From the NCBI GenBank assembly GCA_033763935.1, contig JANRJO010000042.1, positions 62,001-126,000 on the forward strand: a stretch of 64,000 nucleotides of DNA, read 5' to 3'. This stretch comes from DALYJJ01 sp033763935 (GTDB lineage Bacteria > Acidobacteriota > Terriglobia > Bryobacterales > Bryobacteraceae). Position numbers and translations under genes: made by a program. Each line of letters begins with the position of its first letter. Positions within the stretch are counted from its first letter, which is position 1. Under the pieces are notes generated by a model that was not told the DNA's origin, did not search any database, and worked only from the letters and a program-made list of their open reading frames with translations. This document shows positions 25,174 through 33,704 of the stretch, piece by piece.

Positions 25174-25893
25174 CTACTTCCTCGGCTGAGACGGACGCAG
25201 CTCTACACTGCTGACCAGTGTTCGCGAGGGCATGCTTAAGATCATGAAAACTACGTCCGCGACGTCTTCCGGCTGGATCTTCCAATCGGCAGAGCCGCCG
25301 CTGCGGAACTCGGTGGCCACGCTGCCGGGCGCGACGGTGGAGACGCGGATATTGTCATAACGCAAGTCCAACATCATGGCTTCGGTAAATCCGTTCAGGC
25401 CGAACTTCGAGGCGTTGTAAGCGGCGCCGCCGGCGAAAGCATTCTTGCCGGCCAGGCTGCTGATGTTCACGATGGCTCCGCCTCCCCTCTTCCGCATACG
25501 GCCAACCGCCTCGTGGCTGCACAGGAACGCGCCGGTGAGATTGGTGTCCAACACAGACCGCCACTCGTCGAACGTGATATCGGCCACATTGGCAAACAGG
25601 CCGATGCCGGCGTTATTCACAAGCACATCCACTCCGCCCAATCGCTGATCCACGAACTCGAAGAGCTTCGAGACCTGGTCTCTGTTCGTAATATCGGCAG
25701 GGTACCCGGCTACTTTATCGGGATCGCTGGCAAGTGAAGTGAGTTCGGCCACCGCCTTCTCAACCCCATCGTTCGACCGACCGCACACGGCGACGGCCGC
25801 GCCGGCCTCGAGAAGCCTTCGGGCCACGGCGAAACCGATGCCACGAGTGCCTCCTGTAATCACTGCTCTCCTGCCCTCTAATGCTTTGCTCAT
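25174..25893 (-). CDS. Short-chain dehydrogenase/reductase
   Basis: Classical SDR of 239 residues. Cofactor motif TGGTRGIG at 14-21, NNAG, catalytic Ser (NISS) and the Y-x3-K pair (YNASK) are intact, so an active NAD(P)H-dependent oxidoreductase is expected. The C-terminus is short, without the usual final GG-rich segment of FabG. Start at ATG 25893, with a weak AAGG close upstream; a GTG at 25914 would add seven residues. It is the first gene of a two-gene minus-strand unit with the AAA+ ATPase and is divergent from the cytochrome-assembly gene. Confidence 0.88.
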   Translation of the reverse strand: MSKALEGRRAVITGGTRGIGFAVARRLLEAGAAVAVCGRSNDGVEKAVAELTSLASDPDKVAGYPADITNRDQVSKLFEFVDQRLGGVDVLVNNAGIGLFANVADITFDEWRSVLDTNLTGAFLCSHEAVGRMRKRGGGAIVNISSLAGKNAFAGGAAYNASKFGLNGFTEAMMLDLRYDNIRVSTVAPGSVATEFRSGGSADWKIQPEDVADVVFMILSMPSRTLVSSVELRPSQPRK

Positions 25894-25940
25894 AAAAGCC
25901 TTTTGAGCCTCCACGCTATACTGGTTGTTTTCGAGCCCGC

Positions 25941-26762
25941 ATGCACGAATCGAGCGTATTTTGGCTCCGTGTGGCAGCCGTCCTCTACTCGTTCGGACTC
26001 CTGCACGCCATCGTCACCGTTCTTCGGGGCAAGGTTCAACTGTTCCGTCCGGCGCTTGCCACGTTTGTCGCCGGCATCATTCTGCATGCTGTCTCGCTGG
26101 TGGAAATGACGTGGGCCATGGGGCACCTGCCCGTCAACACCTTCTACGAATCGGTTTCGCTCTGCGGGTTTCTGATTGCCGCGCTGTTCCTGACGGTTTA
26201 TTGGCGCTATCAATTTGCCAGTCTCGGCGTTTTCCTGTTCCCGCTGGTGTTTCTCATGACGCTCGTCGGCGGGATGGAGATTCCGGTTTCCACCTGGACG
26301 GACGCTCGGGTAAGGGACGCGTGGCTGCTGCTGCACGTGTTGCTGGTTCTCAGCGGATACGCGGCGCTGGCGCTCACGGCTGTCGCCAGCGTCTTTTATT
26401 TGATTCAAGAGCGTCACCTGAAGAGCAAGAAACCTCGCACGGGTTTTCTCGAGCGGCTGCCCCCGCTGGGAGCGCTGGATGAGCTGATCACCACTTCCAT
26501 GGGGTTCGGTTTCGTCTTTATTACGCTGGCGGTGATTGCGGGAAGCACGTGGGCCTTCATTGAGAGCGGGACGAAGTGGATCGGCGAAGCGAAGATCGCC
26601 ATCTCGCTACTTACGTGGGGCTTTTACCTGTTGATGGTGTTTCTGCGAATGACAGCGGGATGGCGGGGACGCAAGGCCGCGATCATGGCCATCACCGTCC
26701 TCGGCTGTTCGGCTTTGACGTGGGCGGCGCACGTGGGGTTGCGCCCGATCCTTTCGAGATGA
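25941..26762 (+). CDS. CcsA/CcmC-family cytochrome c assembly protein (HemX-like)
   Basis: Integral membrane protein of 273 residues with eight predicted helices, matching the haem-handling CcsA/CcmC/YpjD family. Conserved His residues (LLHAI, ILHAVS, LLLHVLLVLSGYAALAL) could ligate haem, and a tryptophan-rich segment GSTWAFIESGTKW replaces the classical WWD motif. Position directly upstream of hemA with an ATGA overlap is the same gene association as HemX of Bacillus, which affects glutamyl-tRNA reductase level. TATACT at 25917-25922 could be the -10 of the haem operon. Confidence 0.85.
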   Translation: MHESSVFWLRVAAVLYSFGLLHAIVTVLRGKVQLFRPALATFVAGIILHAVSLVEMTWAMGHLPVNTFYESVSLCGFLIAALFLTVYWRYQFASLGVFLFPLVFLMTLVGGMEIPVSTWTDARVRDAWLLLHVLLVLSGYAALALTAVASVFYLIQERHLKSKKPRTGFLERLPPLGALDELITTSMGFGFVFITLAVIAGSTWAFIESGTKWIGEAKIAISLLTWGFYLLMVFLRMTAGWRGRKAAIMAITVLGCSALTWAAHVGLRPILSR

Positions 26763-28024
26763 AGCTTCTCGTCGCAGGACTGAATCACCGCACGGCGCCC
26801 GTCGAGGTGCGCGAGAAGCTGGCGTTCCCAGAGAGCACTCTGCCCGACGCCCTGGCGCAGTTGCGCACGCTGAGCGGGTGCCTGGAAGGGCTCATCCTTT
26901 CCACGTGTAATCGGGTGGAGATCGTGCTGGCGTCCGACGATGCGGCCGATCCGCGCGTGTTGGTGGACCGGTTTCTGGCGAACGCGCACCGCGTGGAGCC
27001 GGAGGCGCTCGGGCAGTATCTGTACTCGTTCGAAGACAAGGACGCGATTCGCCACCTGTTCCGTGTTGCTGCGAGTCTCGACTCGATGGTGGTGGGCGAG
27101 CCGCAGATCCTCGGGCAGATGAAGACAGCGTTCACGGCGGCGAAGGAATGCGGCGCGGTGAGCGGGTTTCTCGAATCGGTGCTGACGCGCGCGTTCGCGG
27201 TGGCGAAGCGTGTGCGCTCCGAGACGGACATCGGGAAGAGCGCCGTTTCAGTGAGCTACGCGGCTGTGGAATTGGCTCGCGAGATTTTCAGCTCTCTCAA
27301 AGGCAAGCGGGTGTTGATTGTCGGCGCGGGGAAGATGTCCGAACTCGCGGCGCGGCACCTGCGCCGATCGGGGTGCGCGAGCATCGCGGTGACGAACCGT
27401 ACGCGCGAGCGGGCGCTCGAGATGGCGAAGCTGTTTGAGGGATCGATTGTCGAGTACGATCGCTTTCACGCGGCGCTTCCGGAGATGGACATCGTCATCA
27501 CCTCGAGCGGCGCGCCACACTACCTGCTGACGAAGGAGCAGGTGCAGAAGGTGCTGTCGGCGCGGCGCAACCGGCCCATGTTCCTGATCGACATCGCGGT
27601 GCCGCGGAACGTAGAGCCCCGGGTGAACGAGCTCGACAACGTGTTTTTGTATGACGTCGACGACCTGCAGCGGGTGGTGGACCAGAACCTTCGCGGGCGG
27701 TTGAAGGAAGCGGAGCAGGCCGAGGAGATCATCGCGGAGGAGGTCGACCGGCTGGTCTTGCGCCTGCGGACGCGCGAGGTGGTGCCGACGATCGTCAGCC
27801 TGCAGGAGCAACTGGAGCACATCCGGGTGTCGGAAATCGAACGCGTGCGCGGGAAGCTGGGTACGCTGACGCCGCAGCAGGAAGAAGCGGTAGCGGCGCT
27901 CACGCGCGGGATTATCAACAAAGTGGCGCACGGTTCGATCGCCGAGCTGAGGCGGCAGGCGGGGAAGCCGGAGGGCGAGCTGTTGGTAGATACGGTGCGG
28001 CGGCTGTTTCGCCTGGGAGAGTAG
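26759..28024 (+). CDS. hemA: Glutamyl-tRNA reductase
   Basis: First enzyme of C5-pathway tetrapyrrole synthesis; it reduces glutamyl-tRNA to glutamate-1-semialdehyde with NADPH. Protein of 421 residues with the hallmarks LNHRTAPVEVRE, catalytic Cys50 (STCNRVEI), VGEPQILGQ, the NADPH-binding GAGKMSELAARHL and the C-terminal dimerisation helices. ATG 26759 overlaps the stop of the upstream membrane-protein gene (ATGA). A longer frame upstream is inside that gene and is not used. The stop TAG is directly followed by the ATG of hemC. Confidence 0.96.
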   Translation: MKLLVAGLNHRTAPVEVREKLAFPESTLPDALAQLRTLSGCLEGLILSTCNRVEIVLASDDAADPRVLVDRFLANAHRVEPEALGQYLYSFEDKDAIRHLFRVAASLDSMVVGEPQILGQMKTAFTAAKECGAVSGFLESVLTRAFAVAKRVRSETDIGKSAVSVSYAAVELAREIFSSLKGKRVLIVGAGKMSELAARHLRRSGCASIAVTNRTRERALEMAKLFEGSIVEYDRFHAALPEMDIVITSSGAPHYLLTKEQVQKVLSARRNRPMFLIDIAVPRNVEPRVNELDNVFLYDVDDLQRVVDQNLRGRLKEAEQAEEIIAEEVDRLVLRLRTREVVPTIVSLQEQLEHIRVSEIERVRGKLGTLTPQQEEAVAALTRGIINKVAHGSIAELRRQAGKPEGELLVDTVRRLFRLGE

Positions 28025-28927
28025 ATGCTGACCATTGGATCGCGCGGTTCGGCGCTGGCGCTGTGGCAGGCGAACTGGATCAAAGGACGCCTGGAGGCGA
28101 TGGGCGAAGAGTGCCGCATCGAGATCATCAAGACGACCGGCGACAAGATCCAGGGCGTGCCGCTGGCGCAGGTGGGCACGAAGGGGCTGTTCACGAAGGA
28201 GATCGAGGAGGCGTTGCTGGGGGGGGCGGTGGATTTGGCCGTGCACAGCCTGAAAGACCTGCCGACGGTGCTGCCGGAGGGGCTGACGCTGGCAGCGGTG
28301 CCGGAGCGCGAGGATCCGCACGATGCGCTGGTGGGGCGGCGGCTGCAGGAGTTGACCGTGGGGGCGCGCGTGGGGACGAGCTCGCTGCGGCGGTCCGCAC
28401 AGTTGCGTGCGCTGCGGCCGGATTTGGTGGTGGAGTCGATTCGGGGGAACGTCGATACGAGGCTGCGCAAGCTGGATGAGGGGCAGTTTGCCGCGATTCT
28501 GCTGGCGGCGGCGGGGTTGCGGCGGCTGGGTTGGCAGGAGCGGATCGCGTATCGGTTTCCGCCGGAGGAGATGTGTCCGGCGGTGGGGCAGGGAGCCTTG
28601 GGCATCGAGACGCGCGGCGACGGCGGGCGGGGGCATGCGGTATGCGCGGGGCTGAATCACGTGCCGACTGAGCAGGCGGTGCGGGCGGAGCGGGCGGTGC
28701 TGGCGGCAATGGGCGGCGGGTGCCAGGTGCCGATTGGAGCACACGCGGTGGTGGAGGGCGAGCGGCTGCGGCTTCGCGCGATCGTGATCTCGCCGGACGG
28801 GACGCAGTTGTTCCGCGATGAGGCCGAGGGAGCGGCGGGCGAGGCACAGGCGCTGGGAGAAATGCTGGCGCGGCGGATGCTCGAGGCGGGAGCGCGGCGC
28901 GTGCTCGAGCTCGTGTACGGCGCATGA
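28025..28927 (+). CDS. hemC: Porphobilinogen deaminase (hydroxymethylbilane synthase)
   Basis: Condenses four porphobilinogens to hydroxymethylbilane. Protein of 300 residues with the family motifs IGSRGSALALWQA, HSLKDLPT (catalytic Asp), GTSSLRRSAQL, RGNVDTRLRKL and the dipyrromethane-cofactor Cys233 (GGGCQVPIGAH). The ATG follows the hemA stop with no gap and the TGA overlaps the ATG of hemD, so the operon is translated as a coupled unit. Confidence 0.96.
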   Translation: MLTIGSRGSALALWQANWIKGRLEAMGEECRIEIIKTTGDKIQGVPLAQVGTKGLFTKEIEEALLGGAVDLAVHSLKDLPTVLPEGLTLAAVPEREDPHDALVGRRLQELTVGARVGTSSLRRSAQLRALRPDLVVESIRGNVDTRLRKLDEGQFAAILLAAAGLRRLGWQERIAYRFPPEEMCPAVGQGALGIETRGDGGRGHAVCAGLNHVPTEQAVRAERAVLAAMGGGCQVPIGAHAVVEGERLRLRAIVISPDGTQLFRDEAEGAAGEAQALGEMLARRMLEAGARRVLELVYGA

Positions 28928-29904
28928 GCAAGATCTACCTGGTGGAGGACCCGGGCGACGAGGCGCGGTTGAGCGTGCGGGCGCAGGAGTTGCTCGATCA
29001 GGGGCGGGCCTGCCGGATGGTCGGTTCGGCGGAAGAGGGGCGGGCGCAGGCGGCCGCGTTGCAGGCGGCGGGAGTGCCCTGGGAGTTCGTGCCGGCGGCG
29101 CCGAAGGCGGAAGACTGGGGCACGCTGCCGTTGTTCGGCCAGCGGATTGTGGTGACGCGTGCCGCGGAGCAGGCGGGCGGGTTCGTGGAGCGGTTGCGCG
29201 CGTTGGGTGCGGAGCCGGTGGAACTGGCGACCATCGCCATCCGGCCGGCGGCGGACAAGGGGCCGCTCGACGCGGCGATTGAGCGGCTGGAAGAGTATGA
29301 CTGGCTGCTGTTCACTTCGGTGAACGGGGTCCGCTTCTTTCTTGAGCGGCTGGACGCTTCCCGAAGGGACCTGCGGGCGCTGCGGGCGCGGTTGTGCGCG
29401 ATCGGGCCGGCGACGCGCGCGGCGCTCGAGGCGCTGCATCTGAAGGTCGACATCGTGCCGGACGAGTACGTTGCCGAGAGTTTGCTCGCGGCGTTTGAGG
29501 GGGTCCCGTTGCGCGGTCAAAGGGTACTGTTGCCCCGCGCAGCGGTGGCGCGCGACTTGATTCCGGCGGCGTTTGCGGAGCGCGGAGCGAGTATCGACGT
29601 GGTGGAGGCCTATCGCACCGTGGTGCCGGAGGAGAGCGCGGCGCGGGCGAGGGAGATCTTCGCTGCGCCGCCGCGGCCGGATTGGGTGACGTTCACGAGT
29701 TCGTCGACGGTGAAGAACTTTCTGGCGTTGGCGGGGCATGAGGCGCTGCAGAGGGTGAAGGTCGCATCCATCGGGCCGGTGACGTCGGAGACGGCCCGGC
29801 GGCACGGGGTCGAGGTGACGGTAGAGGCGCGGGAGTACACCATCGACGGGCTGGTGGACGCGATCACTCTTGCCGCAGGGCGTCCACCGCGTCCACGGCC
29901 ATAG
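28924..29904 (+). CDS. hemD: Uroporphyrinogen-III synthase with N-terminal extension
   Basis: Cyclises hydroxymethylbilane to uroporphyrinogen III. The synthase domain covers about residues 72-320 (RIVVTRAAEQAGGF, LLFTSVNGVRFF, IGPATRAAL, VTFTSSSTVKNF, IGPVTSETA). The first ~75 residues are extra and contain KIYLVEDPGDEARLS and AAALQAAGVPWEFVPAAP, which resemble two separate pieces of a uroporphyrinogen-III methyltransferase, and then the linker LPLFGQRIVVTR found in methyltransferase-synthase fusions. The methyltransferase core is absent. The 3' end overlaps the convergent permease gene by 41 bases. Confidence 0.92.
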   Translation: MSKIYLVEDPGDEARLSVRAQELLDQGRACRMVGSAEEGRAQAAALQAAGVPWEFVPAAPKAEDWGTLPLFGQRIVVTRAAEQAGGFVERLRALGAEPVELATIAIRPAADKGPLDAAIERLEEYDWLLFTSVNGVRFFLERLDASRRDLRALRARLCAIGPATRAALEALHLKVDIVPDEYVAESLLAAFEGVPLRGQRVLLPRAAVARDLIPAAFAERGASIDVVEAYRTVVPEESAARAREIFAAPPRPDWVTFTSSSTVKNFLALAGHEALQRVKVASIGPVTSETARRHGVEVTVEAREYTIDGLVDAITLAAGRPPRPRP

Positions 29905-32515
29905 CGCGGCGGGCGGGGATGTAGCAGGCGAGCGCGACGGACACGAGCAGTGTAGCGGCGGCCACGGCGAAGACAGCGGCGTCGGTGGGTTCGATCTGGT
30001 AGAGCAACTGGCGGCCCAGGCGCGCTGCGGCAAAACCGGCGGGCAGGCCCAGCAGCAGGCCGGGAAGGGCGATGCGGGCGGCTTCGCGTCCGACGAGGCG
30101 GAGAAGGTCGGCGCGCGAGGCTCCCAGAGCGACGCGGACACCGATTTCCTGGGTTCGCTCGGCCATGGATTGCGACACGGTGCCGTAGATCCCCAGGCAG
30201 GCGAGCAGGAGAGCGGCTACGGCGAAGATCGTGATGAGGGAGGCGAGGAACCGTCGCTGTGCGGTGGAGCGGGCGACCAGTTGCTCCATGGAAAAGACGT
30301 TGTAGGCGGGCATGCGGCCGTGGGCGGTGCGCACGATGCGCGTGAGTGCGGGCAGCAGCGGCAGGGGATCCGCTTCGGTGCGGATGACGAAGATGGGGGA
30401 GTAGAGCGGATTCATGGCGGCGGGGCGGTAGATGGTGGCGGGGGGCTCAGACTCGAGGCCGAAGTGGCGGACGCCGCCGACGACGCCGACGATGGTGAAC
30501 CAGATGGACGTGGAGTCGGCGCCCCAGCGGATGCGTTTGCCCACGGGGTCTTCGCCGGGGAAGTGCCGTTTGGCGACGAGTTCATCGATGATGACGATGC
30601 GGGCGTCGGCGGCGTCGCTCTCTTCGAACGGGCGGCCGGCGCGAACGGGGATGGCCATGGCGGCGAAGTAGCCGGGGGTTGCCGCCCGGAACTCGACCTC
30701 GGGCGGAGCGCCCTCGTGGGGCCGGCCTTCGATGTGCAGTTGGCTGGTGATGGTTGCGCCGAGCAGGGGCAGGCGGCTGACGGCGGCGACGGACTGGACG
30801 CCGGGCGTGGCCAGGAGTTCGCGGCGAATGGTGTTGTAGATGTTGATGCGGGATTGGGGGGCCGTGGCGTCGGAGGGCACCTGAGTGGAGATGGAGACGA
30901 GGTTGCGGGTGTCGAAGCCGGGAGGGATCTCCAGGACGCGGACGAGACTGCGTAAGAGGAGGCCGGCGCCGACGAGGAGCACCAGGGCGATGGAGACTTG
31001 CGCGGCGGCGAGGGTCGCGCGCGCGGCACGGTCGCCGCGGGTGATTCCGCGGCCTTCGCGTACGTTGAACTGAATGGCGCGGAGCGCGGGCCAGAGGCCG
31101 GCGAGGAGAGCGGTGAGAAGGACGACCGCCGCCGTGAAGGCAAGAGCGCGCCAGTCGACGCTGATGGGAATTCCTCCCAAGAGCGCGGGCGGACCGGCGG
31201 CGAGAATCAGGCGCAGGAACACGTACGCCGCGGCGATGCCGGCGACGCCGCCGAAGACGGCGATGACCAGGCTTTCGGTCAGCAGTTGGCGGAGGAGACG
31301 GAACGTCGATGCGCCGATGGCGACGCGGATGGCAAGTTCACGGGTGCGAGTTGCCGCGCGCGCCAAGAGCAGGTTGGCGACATTCGCCGAGACCATCAGC
31401 AGGACGAAGCCGATGGCGCCGAGGAGCAGATAGAGGGCGGGGCGGAGGCGGCCTGTGACCTTGGCAGCGAGCGGGACGGCGGTGAAGCGGAGGGGCTTGT
31501 TGGCGGCCGGATGCTCGGCGGCGAGCGCGTCGGAGATCGACCGCGTCTCCGCCTGGGCGGCTTCCACTGTCACGCCGGGGCGGAGACGGCCGGTGACCTT
31601 CAGGAAACGCAGGGTGCGCGGGGAGCGAGCGAGTTGGTTCGTGGCGAGGGGCGCCCAGAGTTGAATGTCGGTGGCGGTGCCGGCGACCGGCTCGCCACGC
31701 CAGCGGAAGCCGGCGGGGAGGACGCCGATGATGGTGACGGCCTGGTTGTCGATGCGAACGGTGCGGCCGACGGCGTCGGGCGCGCCGCCAAAACGGCGCT
31801 GCCAGAGAGCATACGAGAGGACGGCGACTTTGCCGGGCTGTGCGCGGTTGTCGTCGTCCGCCGTGAAGAGGCGGCCGGCGACGGGTTGGACGCCGAGCAT
31901 CGGGAAGAAGCTTGCGGACACGAAAAGGGTTTCGAGCCGTTCGATTTCGCCGCCGGTATCCACGACGACGTTCCAGACGGGCGAGACGGCGGCGACGGCG
32001 TCAAACGTTGTGGCGCGCTTGCTGAAGTCGAGGAAGTTTTCGATGGCGCACCACGGCTCGGCTTCGGGCTCGCGCTCCGGGCGGTGTTCGATATCGATGA
32101 GGCGATGGCCGTCAGGGTAGGGCAGGCCGCGCAGGGCGATGTGATCGACGACGGTGAAAATGGCGGTGTTGGCGCCGATGCCGAAGGCGAGGGTGACGAC
32201 GGCGACGGCGGCGAAGACGGGGTTGCGGCGGAGGGTGCGCAGGGAGAAGCGGAGGTCTTGGGCAAAGCCGGACATGGGCGGGGGCGGAGTGCGGCGTTCG
32301 GCGTGGCGGAGTTCGGCGGCGAGCGTGTTCCAGTCGCGTACCTGTTCTTCGGCGCGGAGGCGAGCGGCGTTCTCGTCGAGACCGGCGCGGAGGGCCTCCT
32401 GGCAGGCCTCTTCGAACTGGTTGGCGAGTTCGGAGACGATCTCCTCTTCGCGTTCGGGACCCACGGGAAGCGCCGGAAGGTGGGCGCGGACATACTCTTT
32501 CCAGTTATGTGGCAT
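29864..32515 (-). CDS. ADOP-type (MacB/FtsX-like) permease
   Basis: Acidobacterial duplicated orphan permease of 883 residues: a soluble N-terminal helical segment (about 1-100), then two FtsX/MacB repeats, each with a helix, a large periplasmic MacB-core domain and a three-helix FtsX bundle. The signature FAQDLRFSLRTLRRNPVFAAVAVVTLAFGIGANTAIF-like start (kept here as FSLRTLRRNPVFA and GIGANTAIFTVVD) is clear, and MAERTQEIGVRVALGA marks the second bundle. No cognate ATPase is adjacent, as is usual for this group. ATG 32515 overlaps the end of the padR gene by 11 bases, so both form one unit. Transported substrate unknown. Confidence 0.9.
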   Translation of the reverse strand: MPHNWKEYVRAHLPALPVGPEREEEIVSELANQFEEACQEALRAGLDENAARLRAEEQVRDWNTLAAELRHAERRTPPPPMSGFAQDLRFSLRTLRRNPVFAAVAVVTLAFGIGANTAIFTVVDHIALRGLPYPDGHRLIDIEHRPEREPEAEPWCAIENFLDFSKRATTFDAVAAVSPVWNVVVDTGGEIERLETLFVSASFFPMLGVQPVAGRLFTADDDNRAQPGKVAVLSYALWQRRFGGAPDAVGRTVRIDNQAVTIIGVLPAGFRWRGEPVAGTATDIQLWAPLATNQLARSPRTLRFLKVTGRLRPGVTVEAAQAETRSISDALAAEHPAANKPLRFTAVPLAAKVTGRLRPALYLLLGAIGFVLLMVSANVANLLLARAATRTRELAIRVAIGASTFRLLRQLLTESLVIAVFGGVAGIAAAYVFLRLILAAGPPALLGGIPISVDWRALAFTAAVVLLTALLAGLWPALRAIQFNVREGRGITRGDRAARATLAAAQVSIALVLLVGAGLLLRSLVRVLEIPPGFDTRNLVSISTQVPSDATAPQSRINIYNTIRRELLATPGVQSVAAVSRLPLLGATITSQLHIEGRPHEGAPPEVEFRAATPGYFAAMAIPVRAGRPFEESDAADARIVIIDELVAKRHFPGEDPVGKRIRWGADSTSIWFTIVGVVGGVRHFGLESEPPATIYRPAAMNPLYSPIFVIRTEADPLPLLPALTRIVRTAHGRMPAYNVFSMEQLVARSTAQRRFLASLITIFAVAALLLACLGIYGTVSQSMAERTQEIGVRVALGASRADLLRLVGREAARIALPGLLLGLPAGFAAARLGRQLLYQIEPTDAAVFAVAAATLLVSVALACYIPARRAMAVDAVDALRQE

Positions 32516-32840
32516 TGCCGAATCCTGTGACGCGCTCGAGCGCGGTAAAGAAGCTGCGCCAGGCGCGGCGCTGTAGGCCGAGGGCCTTGCGGCCGGAGGG
32601 AGTGAGGGAGTAGAAGCGCCGCCGGCGCTCACCGGCTTTCTCGACCCATTTGCCGGAGACGAGGCCCTTGCGTTCGAGCCGGTAAAGGATGGGGTAGATG
32701 GAGGCCAGTTGGAACTGCAACTGGGACTCGGAGCGCGCTTCGATGAGCTTGGCGAGTTCGTAGCCGTGGCGGGCGCGGGATTCGAGAAGCGCGAGGATCA
32801 CGATCTCGGCGCTGCTCTTCTGAAGATCTCTGGTGTCCAT
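32505..32840 (-). CDS. PadR-family transcriptional regulator
   Basis: Winged-helix regulator of 111 residues (EIVILALLESRARHGYELAKLIEARS ... SIYPILYRLERKGLVSGKW ... RRRFYSLTPSGRKAL shown here in parts), typical of short PadR proteins paired with ADOP permeases. It should bind its own promoter as a dimer and be released by a small ligand, controlling the permease. The coding sequence overlaps the permease start by 11 bases. A 12-base perfect palindrome at 32853-32864 lies 12 bases upstream of its start and is the obvious operator or -10 candidate. Confidence 0.92.
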   Translation of the reverse strand: MDTRDLQKSSAEIVILALLESRARHGYELAKLIEARSESQLQFQLASIYPILYRLERKGLVSGKWVEKAGERRRRFYSLTPSGRKALGLQRRAWRSFFTALERVTGFGNAT

Positions 32841-32852
32841 ACCTGTAGTACC

Positions 32853-32864
32853 GCTATATATAGC
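32853..32864. promoter_or_regulatory. Palindromic promoter/operator candidate of padR-ADOP
   Basis: GCTATATATAGC is a perfect 12-base palindrome containing a -10-like TATATA in either direction, 12 bases upstream of the padR start. Its place between padR and the divergent SDR gene suggests autoregulation by PadR. Confidence 0.5.
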
Positions 32865-32915
32865 ACAGAGACGTATCGGGCGGCCTTTCGTGAGCCGGGT
32901 TAGAGTGTAAACATC

Positions 32916-33704
32916 ATGGCCGCCATCTTTCGGGACAAGCTGCTGGACGGGAAAGTCGCCCTGGTGACGGGCGGCGGGAGCGGAATCAACTTCGTGATCG
33001 CGCGCCGGTTCGCGGAACACGGCGCGCGGGTGGCGCTGATCGGGCGCAAGCGGGACAAACTGGACGATGCCTGCGCGGAGATTTCCAAGGCCGGGGGCTT
33101 CGCGCTGGGCCACTCGGCGGACGTGCGGGAGTATGCGGCGGTGGAGGCCGCCATGCGGACGACGCGTGACACGTGGGGACCGATCGACATCGTGGTGTGC
33201 GGGGCGGCGGGGAATTTTCCAGCGGCGGCGGCGACGATGTCGTCGAACGGGTTTCAGGCGGTGGTGGATATCGATCTGTTGGGAACGTTCAACACGTGCC
33301 GGGCCGCGTACGAGCATTTGAGGAAGCCGGGAGCGTCAATCGTGAGCATCTCCGCGACGCATGCGTTCATCCCATATGCCATGCAGGCTCACGTGTGCGC
33401 GGCGAAGGCGGGCGTGGACCATCTGAGCCGCACGCTGGCGCTGGAGTGGGGCAGGGAAGGGGTGCGGGTGAACGTAGTGACGCCGGGGCCGGTGGATGAG
33501 ACGGAGGGGATGCGGCGGCTGGCGCCGACGGAGGAGGTCCGCAGCCAGATGATGAGTGCGATACCGATGGGACGTTTTGCGACGAAGGACGAGATAGCCG
33601 ACCTGGCGTTGTTTCTGTGTTCGGACGCGGCGGCGTACATTACGGGCGCGGTGTTTGTGTGCGACGGCGGCTCGTCGCTGCTGGGCTCGAGGATGTTCGT
33701 ATGA
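32916..33704 (+). CDS. SDR of the 2,4-dienoyl-CoA reductase type
   Basis: NADP(H)-dependent reductase of 262 residues. TGGGSGINFVIA is the cofactor motif. CGAAGNFPAAAATMSSNGF with VDIDLLGTFN, AKAGVDHLSRTLALEWG and PGPVDETEGMRRL match peroxisomal-type 2,4-dienoyl-CoA reductases rather than FabG. As in that group the canonical Tyr is replaced (HVCAAK). A role in unsaturated fatty acid beta-oxidation is inferred. Its stop overlaps the start of the HtrA gene (ATGA). TAGAGT at 32901-32906 lies 9 bases before the ATG and may give a leaderless transcript. Confidence 0.85.
   Translation: MAAIFRDKLLDGKVALVTGGGSGINFVIARRFAEHGARVALIGRKRDKLDDACAEISKAGGFALGHSADVREYAAVEAAMRTTRDTWGPIDIVVCGAAGNFPAAAATMSSNGFQAVVDIDLLGTFNTCRAAYEHLRKPGASIVSISATHAFIPYAMQAHVCAAKAGVDHLSRTLALEWGREGVRVNVVTPGPVDETEGMRRLAPTEEVRSQMMSAIPMGRFATKDEIADLALFLCSDAAAYITGAVFVCDGGSSLLGSRMFV

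Noticed and set aside
27248..30141. Two long minus-strand frames (498 and 494 codons) across the haem operon
   Set aside because: The overlapping hemA, hemC and hemD products are unmistakable; the antisense products are Arg/Pro/His-rich.
30998..32530. 510-codon open frame antisense to the ADOP permease
   Set aside because: No motif or ribosome site, Gly/Glu/Asp-rich composition typical of a reverse-frame shadow, while the permease has full family signatures.
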